64,000 bases of DNA, taken from Sphaerotilus sulfidivorans. GTDB lineage: Bacteria > Pseudomonadota > Gammaproteobacteria > Burkholderiales > Burkholderiaceae_C. The stretch spans positions 1 to 64,000 of the forward strand of contig NZ_JACCPY010000017.1 of the NCBI RefSeq assembly GCF_013426975.1, written 5' to 3'. The position numbers and the translations under genes were made by a program. Shown piece after piece: positions 8,818-17,512 of the stretch (positions within the stretch are counted from its first letter, which is position 1; every line of letters starts with the position of its first letter). The notes beneath the pieces are model-generated. The model was given only the letters and a program-made list of their open reading frames with translations, had not been told where the DNA came from and searched no databases.

Positions 8818-9873
8818 ATGACCGCTCTTTCCGCTCCGCCCGATGCCGCCCTGACCGCCTGTCCCGCTGTCGCGGTGCAGCATGTCGACACCCGCGATGT
8901 CGATGAGCAGGCCGCGCTGCTGACCGACTGGCATCAGGACTACGCGCAGCTGTCGGCCGGTGGCTTCGAGGGCCGCATCGACGAGGCCTGGCTTGACGGC
9001 GTGCATCTCTTCGTCGAGGCCACCAGCCAGCGGCTGCACCAGCGCGGGGAGCTGCGCGCCGACCGGCTCGCGCTCGGGCTGCCGCTGGCGCTGCCGGAGG
9101 TGGTGCAGGCCGGGCCGGCGCGCTTCTGCGGCCGCTCCGACTGGCAGGCCACGGGGGATGACGCCGAGGCGCAGGACGGCGCGGGCCATTTCTGCACCTT
9201 TTCCGGCCGTGGCGGTTTCGAGTTCTTCACGCCGGCCGGACTGGTGATGGCCGGCATGGAGTTCGACCGTGCCGAGCTGGCACGGCTGGCCACGCCCGAG
9301 GAGCAGGCACTGCTCGAGCGCATCGGCCAGGTGGCGACGCTGCACCGCGCGCCCCAGGGCGCGCTGGCGACGCTGCGCGACTTCATGCGCGGCGCCTTCG
9401 AGATGCTGGCCGCGCAGCCCCGGCTGCTGGGCAATCCGGCGATGCGCAGCATGCTGCGGCAGGCGGCGCAGTCCAATGCGCTGGAGCTGCTGGTCGGGGC
9501 GGCGGCGCTGCCGCCCGATGCCGGCCAGCGCCCGCGCCTGCTGGTCGAGCAGGCCCGCGCGATCGTCGACCGCGATCCGGAAACGCCGGTCACGGTCGCC
9601 ACGCTCTGCGCCGAGCTGGGGACCAGCCGGCGCACGCTGCAGGCGGCCTTCCAGCAGGTGCTGGGGCTGGCGCCGGCGGCCTATCTGCGCGCGACCCGGC
9701 TGGCCGGCGCGCGCCGGGCGCTGCGCCAGGCGCCCTCGGTCACCGAGGCGGCGGCGCAGTGGGGCTTCTGGCACTTCGGCCATTTCGCCCAGGACTACCG
9801 GCGCATGTACGGCGAGCTGCTCTCGCAGACCTGGCGGCGGCTGCATCCGGGCGCCGGCGGCGCCGCCCATTGA
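8818..9873 (+). CDS. eutR: AraC-family regulator, probably EutR (ethanolamine activator)
   Basis: 351 residues. The C-terminal ~100 residues form the AraC double helix-turn-helix (TVATLCAELGTSRRTLQAAF, then YLRATRLAGARRAL and WGFWHFGHFAQDYRRMYGEL). The N-terminal two thirds is a sensor region beginning with a DVDEQAALLTDWHQDY pattern seen in EutR-like proteins. Divergence from the permease-eutBC operon indicates it controls these genes; EutR homologues respond to ethanolamine plus cobalamin. ATG 8818 is chosen over a long upstream extension through the promoter region. Confidence 0.85.
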   Translation: MTALSAPPDAALTACPAVAVQHVDTRDVDEQAALLTDWHQDYAQLSAGGFEGRIDEAWLDGVHLFVEATSQRLHQRGELRADRLALGLPLALPEVVQAGPARFCGRSDWQATGDDAEAQDGAGHFCTFSGRGGFEFFTPAGLVMAGMEFDRAELARLATPEEQALLERIGQVATLHRAPQGALATLRDFMRGAFEMLAAQPRLLGNPAMRSMLRQAAQSNALELLVGAAALPPDAGQRPRLLVEQARAIVDRDPETPVTVATLCAELGTSRRTLQAAFQQVLGLAPAAYLRATRLAGARRALRQAPSVTEAAAQWGFWHFGHFAQDYRRMYGELLSQTWRRLHPGAGGAAH

Positions 9874-9949
9874 GCGACCGCGAGGCGGTGCCTGTGCCCA
9901 TCGGGCCATCCCGCTGACGCCGGCCTGCGCGCCGGGCTATGCTGCCTTC

Positions 9950-10909
9950 ATGAACCGAAACGATTTCCCGCGCACACCGGCCGGCGTGCTGCGCGTGCAC
10001 CAGTACCTCGGGCTGCAGCCCGGCCCGAAGCTGATCGTGCTCGGTGGCGTGCACGGCGACGAGACCTGCGGCACGGTCGCGCTGGGCCGGCTGATCGAGG
10101 CGCTGGATGCCGGCCGGCTGCAGCTGCGCCGCGGCGAGCTGACGCTGGTGCCGGTCTGCAACCCGATGGCGCACCGGGCCGGCCGGCGCGAGGGCGAGCG
10201 CAACCTGAACCGCCGGCTGCTGCCGGTGGCGATCCCGCAGGACCATGAGGACCGCATCGCGCGGGTGCTGTGCCCGCTGCTGGCGCGCCACGAGGTGCTG
10301 TTGGACCTGCATTCCTTCCACACCGACGGCGAGCCCTTCGTGATGGTCGGCCCGCGCGACAACGACGGCGATCTCGAGCCCTTCCGCCACGAGGCGGCCG
10401 AGACCGCGCTGGCGGCGGCGCTGGGCGTGCGCCAGGTGGTCGAGGGCTGGCTGGAGGCCTATGCGAAGGGCGTGGCGCGGCGCGGGGGCGATGCGCAGTA
10501 CGGCATCGGCACGACCGAGTACATGCGCTCGGCCGGCGGCTGGGGGCTGACGCTGGAGTGCGGCCGCCATGACGATCCGGCCGCGCCCGAGGTGGCCTGG
10601 CAGGCGACGCTGCGCACGCTCGAGCACCTGGGCATGATCGACATCGGCGCGTCCGCGCCCTGCGCGCGGCCGGACTTCGAGGTGGTGCGCCTGGTCGACG
10701 TGATCGACCGCGAGGCCGACGGCGACCGCCTGGCGCGCGACTGGGCGAGCTTCGACGCGGTGCGCGCCGGCGAGGTGATCGGCTGGCGCGCCGATGGTCG
10801 CGAGGTGCTCGCGCCGGCCGACGGGCGGGTGGTGTTCCCGAACCCGCGGGCGCGCACCGGCGCCGAGTGGTTCTATCTGGCCGAGTTCAGCGGGCGCCGG
10901 CTCGGCTGA
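9950..10909 (+). CDS. succinylglutamate desuccinylase/aspartoacylase-family deacylase
   Basis: 319 residues of the M14-like zinc deacylase family. Zinc ligands are in GGVHGDETCG (His-Asp-Glu) and LLDLHSF (His); NPMAHRAGRREGERNLNRR carries the substrate-binding Asn/Arg. A C-terminal beta-rich domain (EVLAPADGRVVFPN) follows. The substrate cannot be deduced; an N-acyl amine or amino acid is plausible. It lies downstream of eutR on the same strand, with a 76-base gap, so an accessory role in ethanolamine-derivative use is possible but unproven. Confidence 0.85.
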   Translation: MNRNDFPRTPAGVLRVHQYLGLQPGPKLIVLGGVHGDETCGTVALGRLIEALDAGRLQLRRGELTLVPVCNPMAHRAGRREGERNLNRRLLPVAIPQDHEDRIARVLCPLLARHEVLLDLHSFHTDGEPFVMVGPRDNDGDLEPFRHEAAETALAAALGVRQVVEGWLEAYAKGVARRGGDAQYGIGTTEYMRSAGGWGLTLECGRHDDPAAPEVAWQATLRTLEHLGMIDIGASAPCARPDFEVVRLVDVIDREADGDRLARDWASFDAVRAGEVIGWRADGREVLAPADGRVVFPNPRARTGAEWFYLAEFSGRRLG

Positions 10910-10922
10910 GGCCGCACAAGGC

Positions 10923-11174
10923 TCAGACGCGGCGGGCCAGCGGGCCCAGCGTCAGGCGCTCCATCGAGCCGACCAACTGCTCGAAGTCGCGCGAGGCCAG
11001 CTTCGACGGCCGGATCAGGCCGCCGCGCACCGCGTTGGCGTACTGCGCGCGGGCCATGTCGAAGGGCAGGGCCAGCCAGTTGCGCAGCGCGCGGTCGGCG
11101 TCGCGCTGCTGCGAGGGCAGCGCGGCGCGCAGCGGAGAGAGGGCGGTCAGCGGGTTCATCGGGGTGTACAGCAT
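10923..11174 (-). CDS. small hypothetical protein
   Basis: 83 residues, no signal peptide or clear membrane segment, no family recognised. The composition (helical, many Arg/Ala/Leu, LALPFDMARAQYANAV) suggests a small soluble helical protein. ATG 11174 is chosen since the promoter at 11207-11235 places a start about here; ATG 11159 and a TTG at 11189 are alternatives. It is convergent with the deacylase gene and transcribed alone. Confidence 0.6.
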   Translation of the reverse strand: MLYTPMNPLTALSPLRAALPSQQRDADRALRNWLALPFDMARAQYANAVRGGLIRPSKLASRDFEQLVGSMERLTLGPLARRV

Positions 11175-11206
11175 GATGATCTTGTGCAAGTTCTGTCTGG
11201 GTCCGG

Positions 11207-11235
11207 TTTGTACCTGAGGGTAAACCCTTGGTCAA
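11207..11235 (-). promoter_or_regulatory. sigma70-like promoter with embedded palindromic operator
   Basis: On the minus strand TTGACC (11235-11230) and TACAAA (11212-11207) are separated by 17 bases. Within the spacer lies the perfect palindrome AGGGTTTACCCT (11217-11228), an arrangement typical of a repressor site occluding RNA polymerase. It points at the small protein gene 10923-11174. The repressor is not identifiable here. Confidence 0.6.
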
Positions 11236-11292
11236 ATCGGCCTTGACAATTCCGGCACGGCTGCATCCCCCTTGTTCGATGTCCCCCGAGGT

Positions 11293-11985
11293 TCAGGCCG
11301 CGGGTGCGGCATCCTCACGCGACGCACGTCGCGCGGCCAGGCGGCCGGCACCCAGCACGCCGATGATGCACACCGCGTAGAGCACCCAGCTCAGCGCCGG
11401 CTGCGCGGTGAAGAGGTCGCCCAGCAGCTTCTCGCCCAGGATCATCTTGGCGGCGGTGAAGGCCAGCACCGCGGCACCGATCTCGGTGATGACCGGGAAG
11501 CGCTCGACCAGACCCAGCACCAGGCGGCTGCCCCAGACGACGATCGGCACGCTGATCAGCAGGCCGATGACCACCAGGTCGAAGGCGCCATGCGCAGCGC
11601 CCGCCACGCCCAGCACGTTGTCGACGCCCATCAGCGCGTCGGCGACGATGATGGTGCGCATCGCGCCCCAGAAGGTGCTAGCCACCGGGCCGTGGTCATC
11701 GCCGCCGTCCTGCGGCTTGATCAGGCCGTAGGCGACCCACAGCAGGCCCAGGCCGCCGACCAGCATCAGGCCGGGAATCTTCAGCAGCCAGACCACGCCC
11801 AGCGTCATCAGCGAGCGCACCGCGATCGCGCCGACGGTGCCCCACATGATCGCCTTCTTCTGCAGATGCGGGGGCAGGTTGCGCGCGGCCAGCGCGATGA
11901 CGATGGCGTTGTCGCCGGCCAGGACGATGTCGATCAGGATGATGGCCAGCAGGGCCGAGAACCAGGCGGAGGAGAAGAGTTCCAT
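11293..11985 (-). CDS. TerC/YjbE-family integral membrane protein
   Basis: 230 residues with about seven hydrophobic segments and the TerC-family acidic signatures in membranes: LAIILIDIVLAGDNAIVIALAARNL and IIVADALMGVDNVLGVAG. Members are linked to metal (notably Mn2+) export or protein metalation. The upstream yybP-ykoY riboswitch supports a manganese-related role. Monocistronic; the ATG is at 11983-11985. Confidence 0.88.
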   Translation of the reverse strand: MELFSSAWFSALLAIILIDIVLAGDNAIVIALAARNLPPHLQKKAIMWGTVGAIAVRSLMTLGVVWLLKIPGLMLVGGLGLLWVAYGLIKPQDGGDDHGPVASTFWGAMRTIIVADALMGVDNVLGVAGAAHGAFDLVVIGLLISVPIVVWGSRLVLGLVERFPVITEIGAAVLAFTAAKMILGEKLLGDLFTAQPALSWVLYAVCIIGVLGAGRLAARRASREDAAPAA

Positions 11986-12109
11986 GAGGACGGTGCGGTG
12001 TGCGCAGGCAAGAACGGCTGTTCGTTCGATTCAACGCAGCACGCGTGCAGGCATCCGGCAGGCGACCCGGGAGCGGTTCGGCCTTCAACCCGCGCCGCGA
12101 CTGCAGCGG

Positions 12110-12245
12110 GTCGAAGGTCTTGTCCATCGTGCCGGGTGGCTCGACGCTCGATCCGGAGGCGGCCGCAAGGCCGCCACGTATTGACGAATCGCGCTCGGCA
12201 GGTGATCCGGGACTGGAACCTGCGCGGGACTACTCCCCTTCAGGA
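12110..12245 (-). promoter_or_regulatory. yybP-ykoY (manganese) riboswitch in the TerC leader
   Basis: Read on the minus strand, the leader starts AAGGGGAGTAGT (12240-12229), followed by CGTCAATACG, a G+C stem closed by TTGC (GGCGGCCTTGCGGCCGCC), then GAGCCACCCGGCA and AAGACC (12121-12116). The AGGGGAGUAG box, the CGUCAxxACG loop and the terminal AAGACC are hallmark elements of yybP-ykoY RNAs, which sense Mn2+ and often precede TerC/YkoY or YebN genes in proteobacteria. It ends about 130 bases before the TerC start; the intervening leader probably holds the expression platform. Confidence 0.8.
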
Positions 12246-12370
12246 CCGCGATTGGAACAGCTCGGGTCCGGGCTTGTCATCCCTTGCTGATGCGGATCAA
12301 GCCATCTTTGGCGAAATGTCGCTTCGGTGCAACGAGAGGATGTCGCTGCGGGGCCGCGCGGTTTGCCCGC
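12246..12370. other. intergenic region, presumed riboswitch promoter
   Basis: 125 bases between the riboswitch and the end of the CxxC-repeat gene. A promoter for the riboswitch transcript should lie here on the minus strand, but I see no convincing -35/-10 pair. Confidence 0.3.
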
Positions 12371-14575
12371 TCATTTCAGCGTGGTCAGCGCCTGCTGCGC
12401 ACCGGGCAGGCCGCGTTCGGCGGCGAAGCCGAGATAGCGCCGGGCCGCGACCGGATCGCGGCGCAGTCCGTGGCCGGTGGCCAGACGACGGCCCAGGTCC
12501 AGGCAGGCCGAAGGGTGGCCCATGTCGGCGGCATGCTGCAGCGCCTCCAGGCCGGCGGCCGTGCCGTGGCGGGCGACAAGCGCCGGGGCCAGCCTCAGCA
12601 GCGCGATGGTGTAGGTGGCCTCGGGCACCTGGCTTTCCTGGATCGAGGCCAGATCGTCGGCGGCCGCCTGCAGCGCCGCAGCGGAGCGCGGCTCGAGCAG
12701 CAAGGTCGCTCGGGCCAGACCGATGCGCACCGCCGGGTCGACGGTGGGCACTTCCGTCGCCAGGGGCTTGAGCAGGCGGCGCGCCGCGGCGGCATCGACC
12801 GGCCGGTCCGCCACGCCCAGCAGCAGCGCCCAGGCCAGCACCTGCTGCGCCTGCCGGTCGCCCGCTTCCATGCGGGTCCGCAGCCAGTCGGCGGGCGGGT
12901 AGGTGCGCAGCCGGTAGTCGCGGCCGGTCTGGGCCCAGTGCGCGAGCTGCGCCTGCGCCTGCTGCTCGGCCTGCTGCGCCGCGATGCGGGTGCTGGCCGG
13001 CGGCAGCCGGGTGGCTGACCAGGCGAGCAGCGCGCAGGCCAGCAGCGTCATGCCGATGCCCAGGCCCATGCCGCGGCGCCAGACCGGCGCACGCCGCAGC
13101 AGGCGCACCAGCGCCGCGCCGGCCTCGCCGCCGAATTCGGCGGCGAGCTGGCGCCGCAGTCGCCAGTCGAGCGCCAGCGCACCGGTCGCCGCCGCCACGC
13201 CCCCGCCCAGCGCGCTCAGCATCCAGTCCGGCCGCGGCGCGGTGAGCAGCGCGAAGCCCCCCGAGAGCAGCGCCGCGCCGGCCAGCAGCGCCACGCCCGG
13301 GCGCCACAGCCGCTGCTGCCACAGGCGCTCCACCGCCTGCTGCATGCGCTCGCGGGCCTGGGCCGGATAGTCCGGCGCGACCCGGTCGTCGCCGGTGGCC
13401 GCCGCAGGGCCGATCACCGCGATGCGTGCGTTCAGCGGCGAGGCCAGGAAGCGCTGCAGGGCCTCGGACACATGCCGGCCACTGCCCAGCGCATTGCGCT
13501 CGAGCGTCTGCAGGTCGAGCGCGAGCAGCCGGGAGGCCGCGTGGTGCAGCTCCGGCACCCGCAGCTCGGGCCCGAGCGCGGTGAAGGTCTGCGGCTGTGC
13601 GCCGATCTGCAGCGTGACCTGTCGCACCGGCAGGCGCAGCCGGTGGGTGGCCTGGACCGCGAAGGGCGCGGTGGTCCAGCGCACCGCCTCGAGCGTCGCC
13701 AGCGGGCCCAGCGCTGCCGGGTCGGCCAGATGGCGGGCGCACAGCGCCGCCACCGTGGCATCCGGATGATGAATGTCGATCTGGTCCTCGACGAGGATCT
13801 GCTCGCGCAGCCGGCCGATGCGGTGGCGTCGGCCGCTGGCCTGGCAGTCGGTGCAGTCGATCTCGCCGCGGGCCTGGCAGCGTGCACAGTCCCGGCGGCC
13901 TCGGCCGCCGCAGTCGGGGCAGGGCAGCTCGCCTTGGCGCTGGCAGGTGCGGCAGTCGATCCAGCCGCTGGCGCTGCAGGCCTGGCAGCCGGTCGTGCCG
14001 CCGGCCGGTGCCGACGCGGTGCGGCCGCTGCCGTGACAGGCGCCGCAGGCGATGCGGCCCAGGCCGCGGCAGTCGGCGCAGCCGATCCGGCCGCTGCCGT
14101 GGCAGCCGGCGCAGGGCTGCTGCCCGCCGCTGCAGTCGGGGCAGTCGAGCCGGGCGCGGCCCTCGCAGGCCGGGCAGGTCTCGTCCAGGCCCAGCGGCGC
14201 TTCCAGCCCGGAGCTGAACAGCCCGCCGGGCAGCAGCCGACGGTAGCGGCCGCTGTCCTCATGGGCCCAGTGCTGGATCAGGGCCGGCGCGGTGCGCTCG
14301 GCTTCGGCCAGCCGGGCCTGCAGTTCGGTCTCGAGCGCCTGGGCGTCGGCGCAGGCGGCGATGCCCTCAGGCAGCGCGCCGGGGTGCGCGGTGACAATCC
14401 AGTCCAGCTCGACCCGCTGACGGGTGGTGACGGTGAGGTCGGCCCAGGACTCCTGCTCGGGCCCGAGCTCGCGCAGGTCCTGGGCCCTGAATCGGGTCAG
14501 CGGCTCGATCTGCGCCGCCACCACGTCGGCGACCCGCTGTCGTCGCCCTGTCTCCGATCCCCGCCTGCTCGTCAT
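12371..14575 (-). CDS. ten-CxxC zinc-ribbon membrane protein with Sel1-like C-terminus
   Basis: 734 residues, architecture not matched to a named family. Residues ~128-245 hold ten CxxC motifs, mostly CxxCxG/CxxCxx (CPACEG, CPDCSG, CAGCHG, CADCRG, CGACHG and so on), like an expanded DnaJ-type zinc-finger array. Later come two or three hydrophobic segments (for example LAGAALLSGGFALL and GMTLLACALLAW). The C-terminus has Sel1/TPR-like helices (DLGRRLATGHGLRRDPVAARRYLGFAAERG). This suggests a membrane-anchored, zinc-binding protein with a protein-interaction tail. ATG 14575 is preferred over an upstream TTG at 14626. Function unknown. Confidence 0.7.
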   Translation of the reverse strand: MTSRRGSETGRRQRVADVVAAQIEPLTRFRAQDLRELGPEQESWADLTVTTRQRVELDWIVTAHPGALPEGIAACADAQALETELQARLAEAERTAPALIQHWAHEDSGRYRRLLPGGLFSSGLEAPLGLDETCPACEGRARLDCPDCSGGQQPCAGCHGSGRIGCADCRGLGRIACGACHGSGRTASAPAGGTTGCQACSASGWIDCRTCQRQGELPCPDCGGRGRRDCARCQARGEIDCTDCQASGRRHRIGRLREQILVEDQIDIHHPDATVAALCARHLADPAALGPLATLEAVRWTTAPFAVQATHRLRLPVRQVTLQIGAQPQTFTALGPELRVPELHHAASRLLALDLQTLERNALGSGRHVSEALQRFLASPLNARIAVIGPAAATGDDRVAPDYPAQARERMQQAVERLWQQRLWRPGVALLAGAALLSGGFALLTAPRPDWMLSALGGGVAAATGALALDWRLRRQLAAEFGGEAGAALVRLLRRAPVWRRGMGLGIGMTLLACALLAWSATRLPPASTRIAAQQAEQQAQAQLAHWAQTGRDYRLRTYPPADWLRTRMEAGDRQAQQVLAWALLLGVADRPVDAAAARRLLKPLATEVPTVDPAVRIGLARATLLLEPRSAAALQAAADDLASIQESQVPEATYTIALLRLAPALVARHGTAAGLEALQHAADMGHPSACLDLGRRLATGHGLRRDPVAARRYLGFAAERGLPGAQQALTTLK

Positions 14576-14664
14576 CCCTTGCCTCGATGTGCGGCCCCGA
14601 TCGCCGCGGGCGTGAGGATGACACAAGCCGCAGCGGACTTGCAGTTCGGGCGTTCAGCGGCCAG

Positions 14665-15315
14665 TCAGCGCGTGGTGCGCGCGCGCCGGCGGGTCCAGGC
14701 GCGATAGATCAGGCGGTGCGCGATGCAGCGCCAGCGCGGATCGGCGGCCGGCGTGCGCACCGCCGCGGCGATGGCGCTGGCCGGCAGCGCCTTGTCATGC
14801 ACGATGTAGCGGCCGCCGGCATCGGCATGAAAGTCCTCGCCGACCTGTGCATGGCCCTGCAGCGCATACAGCCGCAGCGCCGAGGCATTGGCCTCGTGGC
14901 ACTGCAGGCCCAGCCGGCCCAGGCCCCACTCGGCGGCCAGACGCTCGCAGTGCGCCAGCAGCTGGCGGGCGATGCCACGGTGGCGGAACTCCTCGGTCAC
15001 CGCCAGGATGTTGATCCACAGCGTGTCGCTCTCGGGCCGGGCCTGCACATGCACGAAGCCGGCGACGCGCCCGTCCAGACGCGCCACATGCAGCAGCGGA
15101 CGCTGGTAGCACAGCCACCAGCCCATCATGTCCTCGGTCGCATAGGGAAAGCAGCGGTCGACCAGTTCCAGCATCTCCACCCAGTCGGACGGCTGGCTCA
15201 GGCCGATGCTTGCCACGTCGGCCGCCGGGACCGAACGCGCGCGCTCGGGCGCGGACTTCGGAACGGCGCTCAGCGCCGGGGAGGGGGCGGTATCGTGTCG
15301 GGCATGAGCCAGCAT
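14665..15315 (-). CDS. GNAT-family N-acetyltransferase
   Basis: 216 residues. The acetyl-CoA-binding motif A is clear: ILAVTEEFRHRGIARQLLAHCE (R-x-x-G-I/A near residue 125), preceded by AGFVHVQARPESDTLWI and followed by LGLQCHEANASALRLYALQGH, a RimI-type layout. The substrate is unknown. The ATG at 15313-15315 is used; the frame extends upstream with another ATG giving about 27 more residues. Confidence 0.8.
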   Translation of the reverse strand: MLAHARHDTAPSPALSAVPKSAPERARSVPAADVASIGLSQPSDWVEMLELVDRCFPYATEDMMGWWLCYQRPLLHVARLDGRVAGFVHVQARPESDTLWINILAVTEEFRHRGIARQLLAHCERLAAEWGLGRLGLQCHEANASALRLYALQGHAQVGEDFHADAGGRYIVHDKALPASAIAAAVRTPAADPRWRCIAHRLIYRAWTRRRARTTR

Positions 15316-15530
15316 GTTGTTCTGACCTTGTCTTGGCGTGGGGCTGAAGGCGGGTTCGGAGTGCCTGTGAAGTTCTTGCAGTTCAGGCATCTGCGCGCAG
15401 GCTATCCTGAACGCAGTGACTCTTGACCACCGATTCGTGGGGGATGGTTGCGCCAAGACCATGGCGGTTTCAGGAATGATGCATCCCGTCACGCGGCCGC
15501 ACATCTGCAACCTTTTGCCATGAGCCTGCG

Positions 15531-17495
15531 ATGAGCCTTCCAAGCACCGATCCCGTCGTCCATCTTCTTGTCGTCGGCCATGACGAGGCCGGCCGCGCCG
15601 CGCTGGTCGCGGCGCTGGCGGCCGAGGCGTGCCGCGCTGCACTGCGCCCGGCGCTGGCGGTGCAGGGTGCCGCGCCCGGGCAGGCGCTGGCGGCGGTGCG
15701 TGCCGATGCGGCGGTGCAGCTGGTGCTGATCGACCTGCATCAGGGCGACGAGGCGGTCGCGCTGGCGCAGGCGCTGGCCCAGTGCCGGCCGGAGCTGTCG
15801 ATCTACCTGCTGCTCGACGACGACGACACCCGCGGCCTGGTCGAGGCGCTGGCCAGCGAGCGGGTCGACGGCTATTTCTTCCGGAGCGATGCCGATCCGG
15901 CCGGCTGGGTGCGCATCCTGGCGGCCGAGGTGGCCGAGACCGCGGCCACGCCCTTCTACGACGCGCTGCGCGCCTATGTGGCGCAGGCCAAGGATTCCTG
16001 GCACACGCCGGGCCATGCCGGCGGCGACGCCTACCGCGCCAGCCCCTGGGTCGGCGACTTCCACGACTTCGTGGGCGAGCAGATGCTGCGCGCGGATCTC
16101 TCGGTGTCGGTGCCGCAGCTCGACTCGCTGCTGCATCCCACCGGCGTGATCGCGCAGGCGCAGCGCCTGGCCGCGCAGGCCTTCGGCGCGCGGCGCACCT
16201 ATTTCGCCACCAACGGCACCTCGACCTCGAACAAGGTCATCTTCCAGACCCTGCTGGCGCCGGGCGACACGCTGCTGCTCGACCGCAACTGCCACAAGTC
16301 GGTGCACCACGGCGTGATCCTGTCGGGCGCGCGGCCGGTGTACCTGGACTCCTCGGTCAACGAGCGCCACGGCCTGTTCGGGCCGGTGCCGCGCGCGCGG
16401 GTGCTGCAGGCGATCCAGGATCACCCCGAGGCGCGCGTGCTGATCCTGACCAGCTGCACCTACGACGGCCTGCGCTACGAGCTGGCGCCGATCATCGAGG
16501 CAGCGCACGCCGCCGGCATCAAGGTGATCGTCGACGAGGCCTGGTACGGGCACGCGCGCTTCCACCCCGAGCTGCGCCCGACCGCGCTGGAGGCCGGCGC
16601 CGACTATGTCACCCAGAGCACGCACAAGGTGCTGTCGGCCTTCTCGCAGGCCAGCATGATCCATGTGAACGATCCCGGCTTCGACGAGCACCTGTTCCGG
16701 GAGAACTTCAACATGCATGCCTCGACCAGCCCGCAGTACGGCCTGATCGCCAGCCTGGACGTGGCGCGCCGGCAGGCGGTGATGGAGGGCTACGGCCTGC
16801 TCGAGCGCTCGCTGGGCTTCGCCGCCGAGCTGCGCGAGAAGATCGACGCCACCGGCGTGTTCCGGGTGCTGGGCCTGGACGAGCTGCTGGCCGACGAGGT
16901 GCGCAGCGACGGCATCCGGCTCGATCCGACCAAGCTGACGATCGACATCTCGGCCTCCGGCTGGGGCGCCGACGAGCTGCGCGACGAGCTGATCGAGCGC
17001 TTCAACATCCAGATCGAGAAGAACACCCACAGCACGCTGACGCTGCTGCTGACCATCGGCACGACGCGCAGCAAGGTCTCGCGGCTGTTCGACGCGATGC
17101 TGCGGCTGGCGCGCCAGGCGCAGAAGGAGCGCCGCGAGCCCCGCCCGGCGGCGCGGCTGCCGCGCATTCCGCATTTCACCCGGCTGGCCTGCCTGCCGCG
17201 CGATGCCTTCTACGAGGCGGGCGAGCGTCTGGCGCTGCTCGACGACAGCGGCCTGCCCAATCCGGCGCTGGTCGGGCGGGTCTGCTGCGACCAGATCGTG
17301 CCCTATCCGCCGGGCATCCCGGTGCTGGTGCCGGGGCAGGTGATCGACGCGGCCATCCTGGGCTACCTGGTGCGGCTGCTGCAGTCGCAGCGCTCCATCG
17401 AGCTGCACGGCCTGGCGATGCGCGACGGCGAACCGCACCTGCGGGTGCTGCGCGAGGCGGAGCGGGCGCGGCTGCGACCGCTGGACGGCGGCTGA
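15531..17495 (+). CDS. PLP-dependent Orn/Lys/Arg decarboxylase
   Basis: 654 residues of the fold-I Orn/Lys/Arg decarboxylase family. An N-terminal receiver-like wing domain (residues ~1-130, with LVLIDLHQG) is followed by the PLP domain beginning DSWHTPGHAGGDAYR. DEAWYGHA provides the cofactor Asp, and STHKVLSAFSQ carries the PLP lysine at residue 366. A C-terminal domain contains YPPGIPVLVPG. The length is a little shorter than inducible LdcI/AdiA enzymes. Arginine, lysine or ornithine specificity cannot be settled by eye; no antiporter gene is adjacent, which argues against a classical acid-resistance pair. Confidence 0.9.
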   Translation: MSLPSTDPVVHLLVVGHDEAGRAALVAALAAEACRAALRPALAVQGAAPGQALAAVRADAAVQLVLIDLHQGDEAVALAQALAQCRPELSIYLLLDDDDTRGLVEALASERVDGYFFRSDADPAGWVRILAAEVAETAATPFYDALRAYVAQAKDSWHTPGHAGGDAYRASPWVGDFHDFVGEQMLRADLSVSVPQLDSLLHPTGVIAQAQRLAAQAFGARRTYFATNGTSTSNKVIFQTLLAPGDTLLLDRNCHKSVHHGVILSGARPVYLDSSVNERHGLFGPVPRARVLQAIQDHPEARVLILTSCTYDGLRYELAPIIEAAHAAGIKVIVDEAWYGHARFHPELRPTALEAGADYVTQSTHKVLSAFSQASMIHVNDPGFDEHLFRENFNMHASTSPQYGLIASLDVARRQAVMEGYGLLERSLGFAAELREKIDATGVFRVLGLDELLADEVRSDGIRLDPTKLTIDISASGWGADELRDELIERFNIQIEKNTHSTLTLLLTIGTTRSKVSRLFDAMLRLARQAQKERREPRPAARLPRIPHFTRLACLPRDAFYEAGERLALLDDSGLPNPALVGRVCCDQIVPYPPGIPVLVPGQVIDAAILGYLVRLLQSQRSIELHGLAMRDGEPHLRVLREAERARLRPLDGG

Positions 17496-17512
17496 ACTAA
17501 GATCGCCGCCCC

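Noticed and set aside
11696-12127. Open frame starting ATGGACAAGACC on the minus strand
   Set aside because: Its start lies inside the riboswitch AAGACC end and its body overlaps the TerC gene in another frame.
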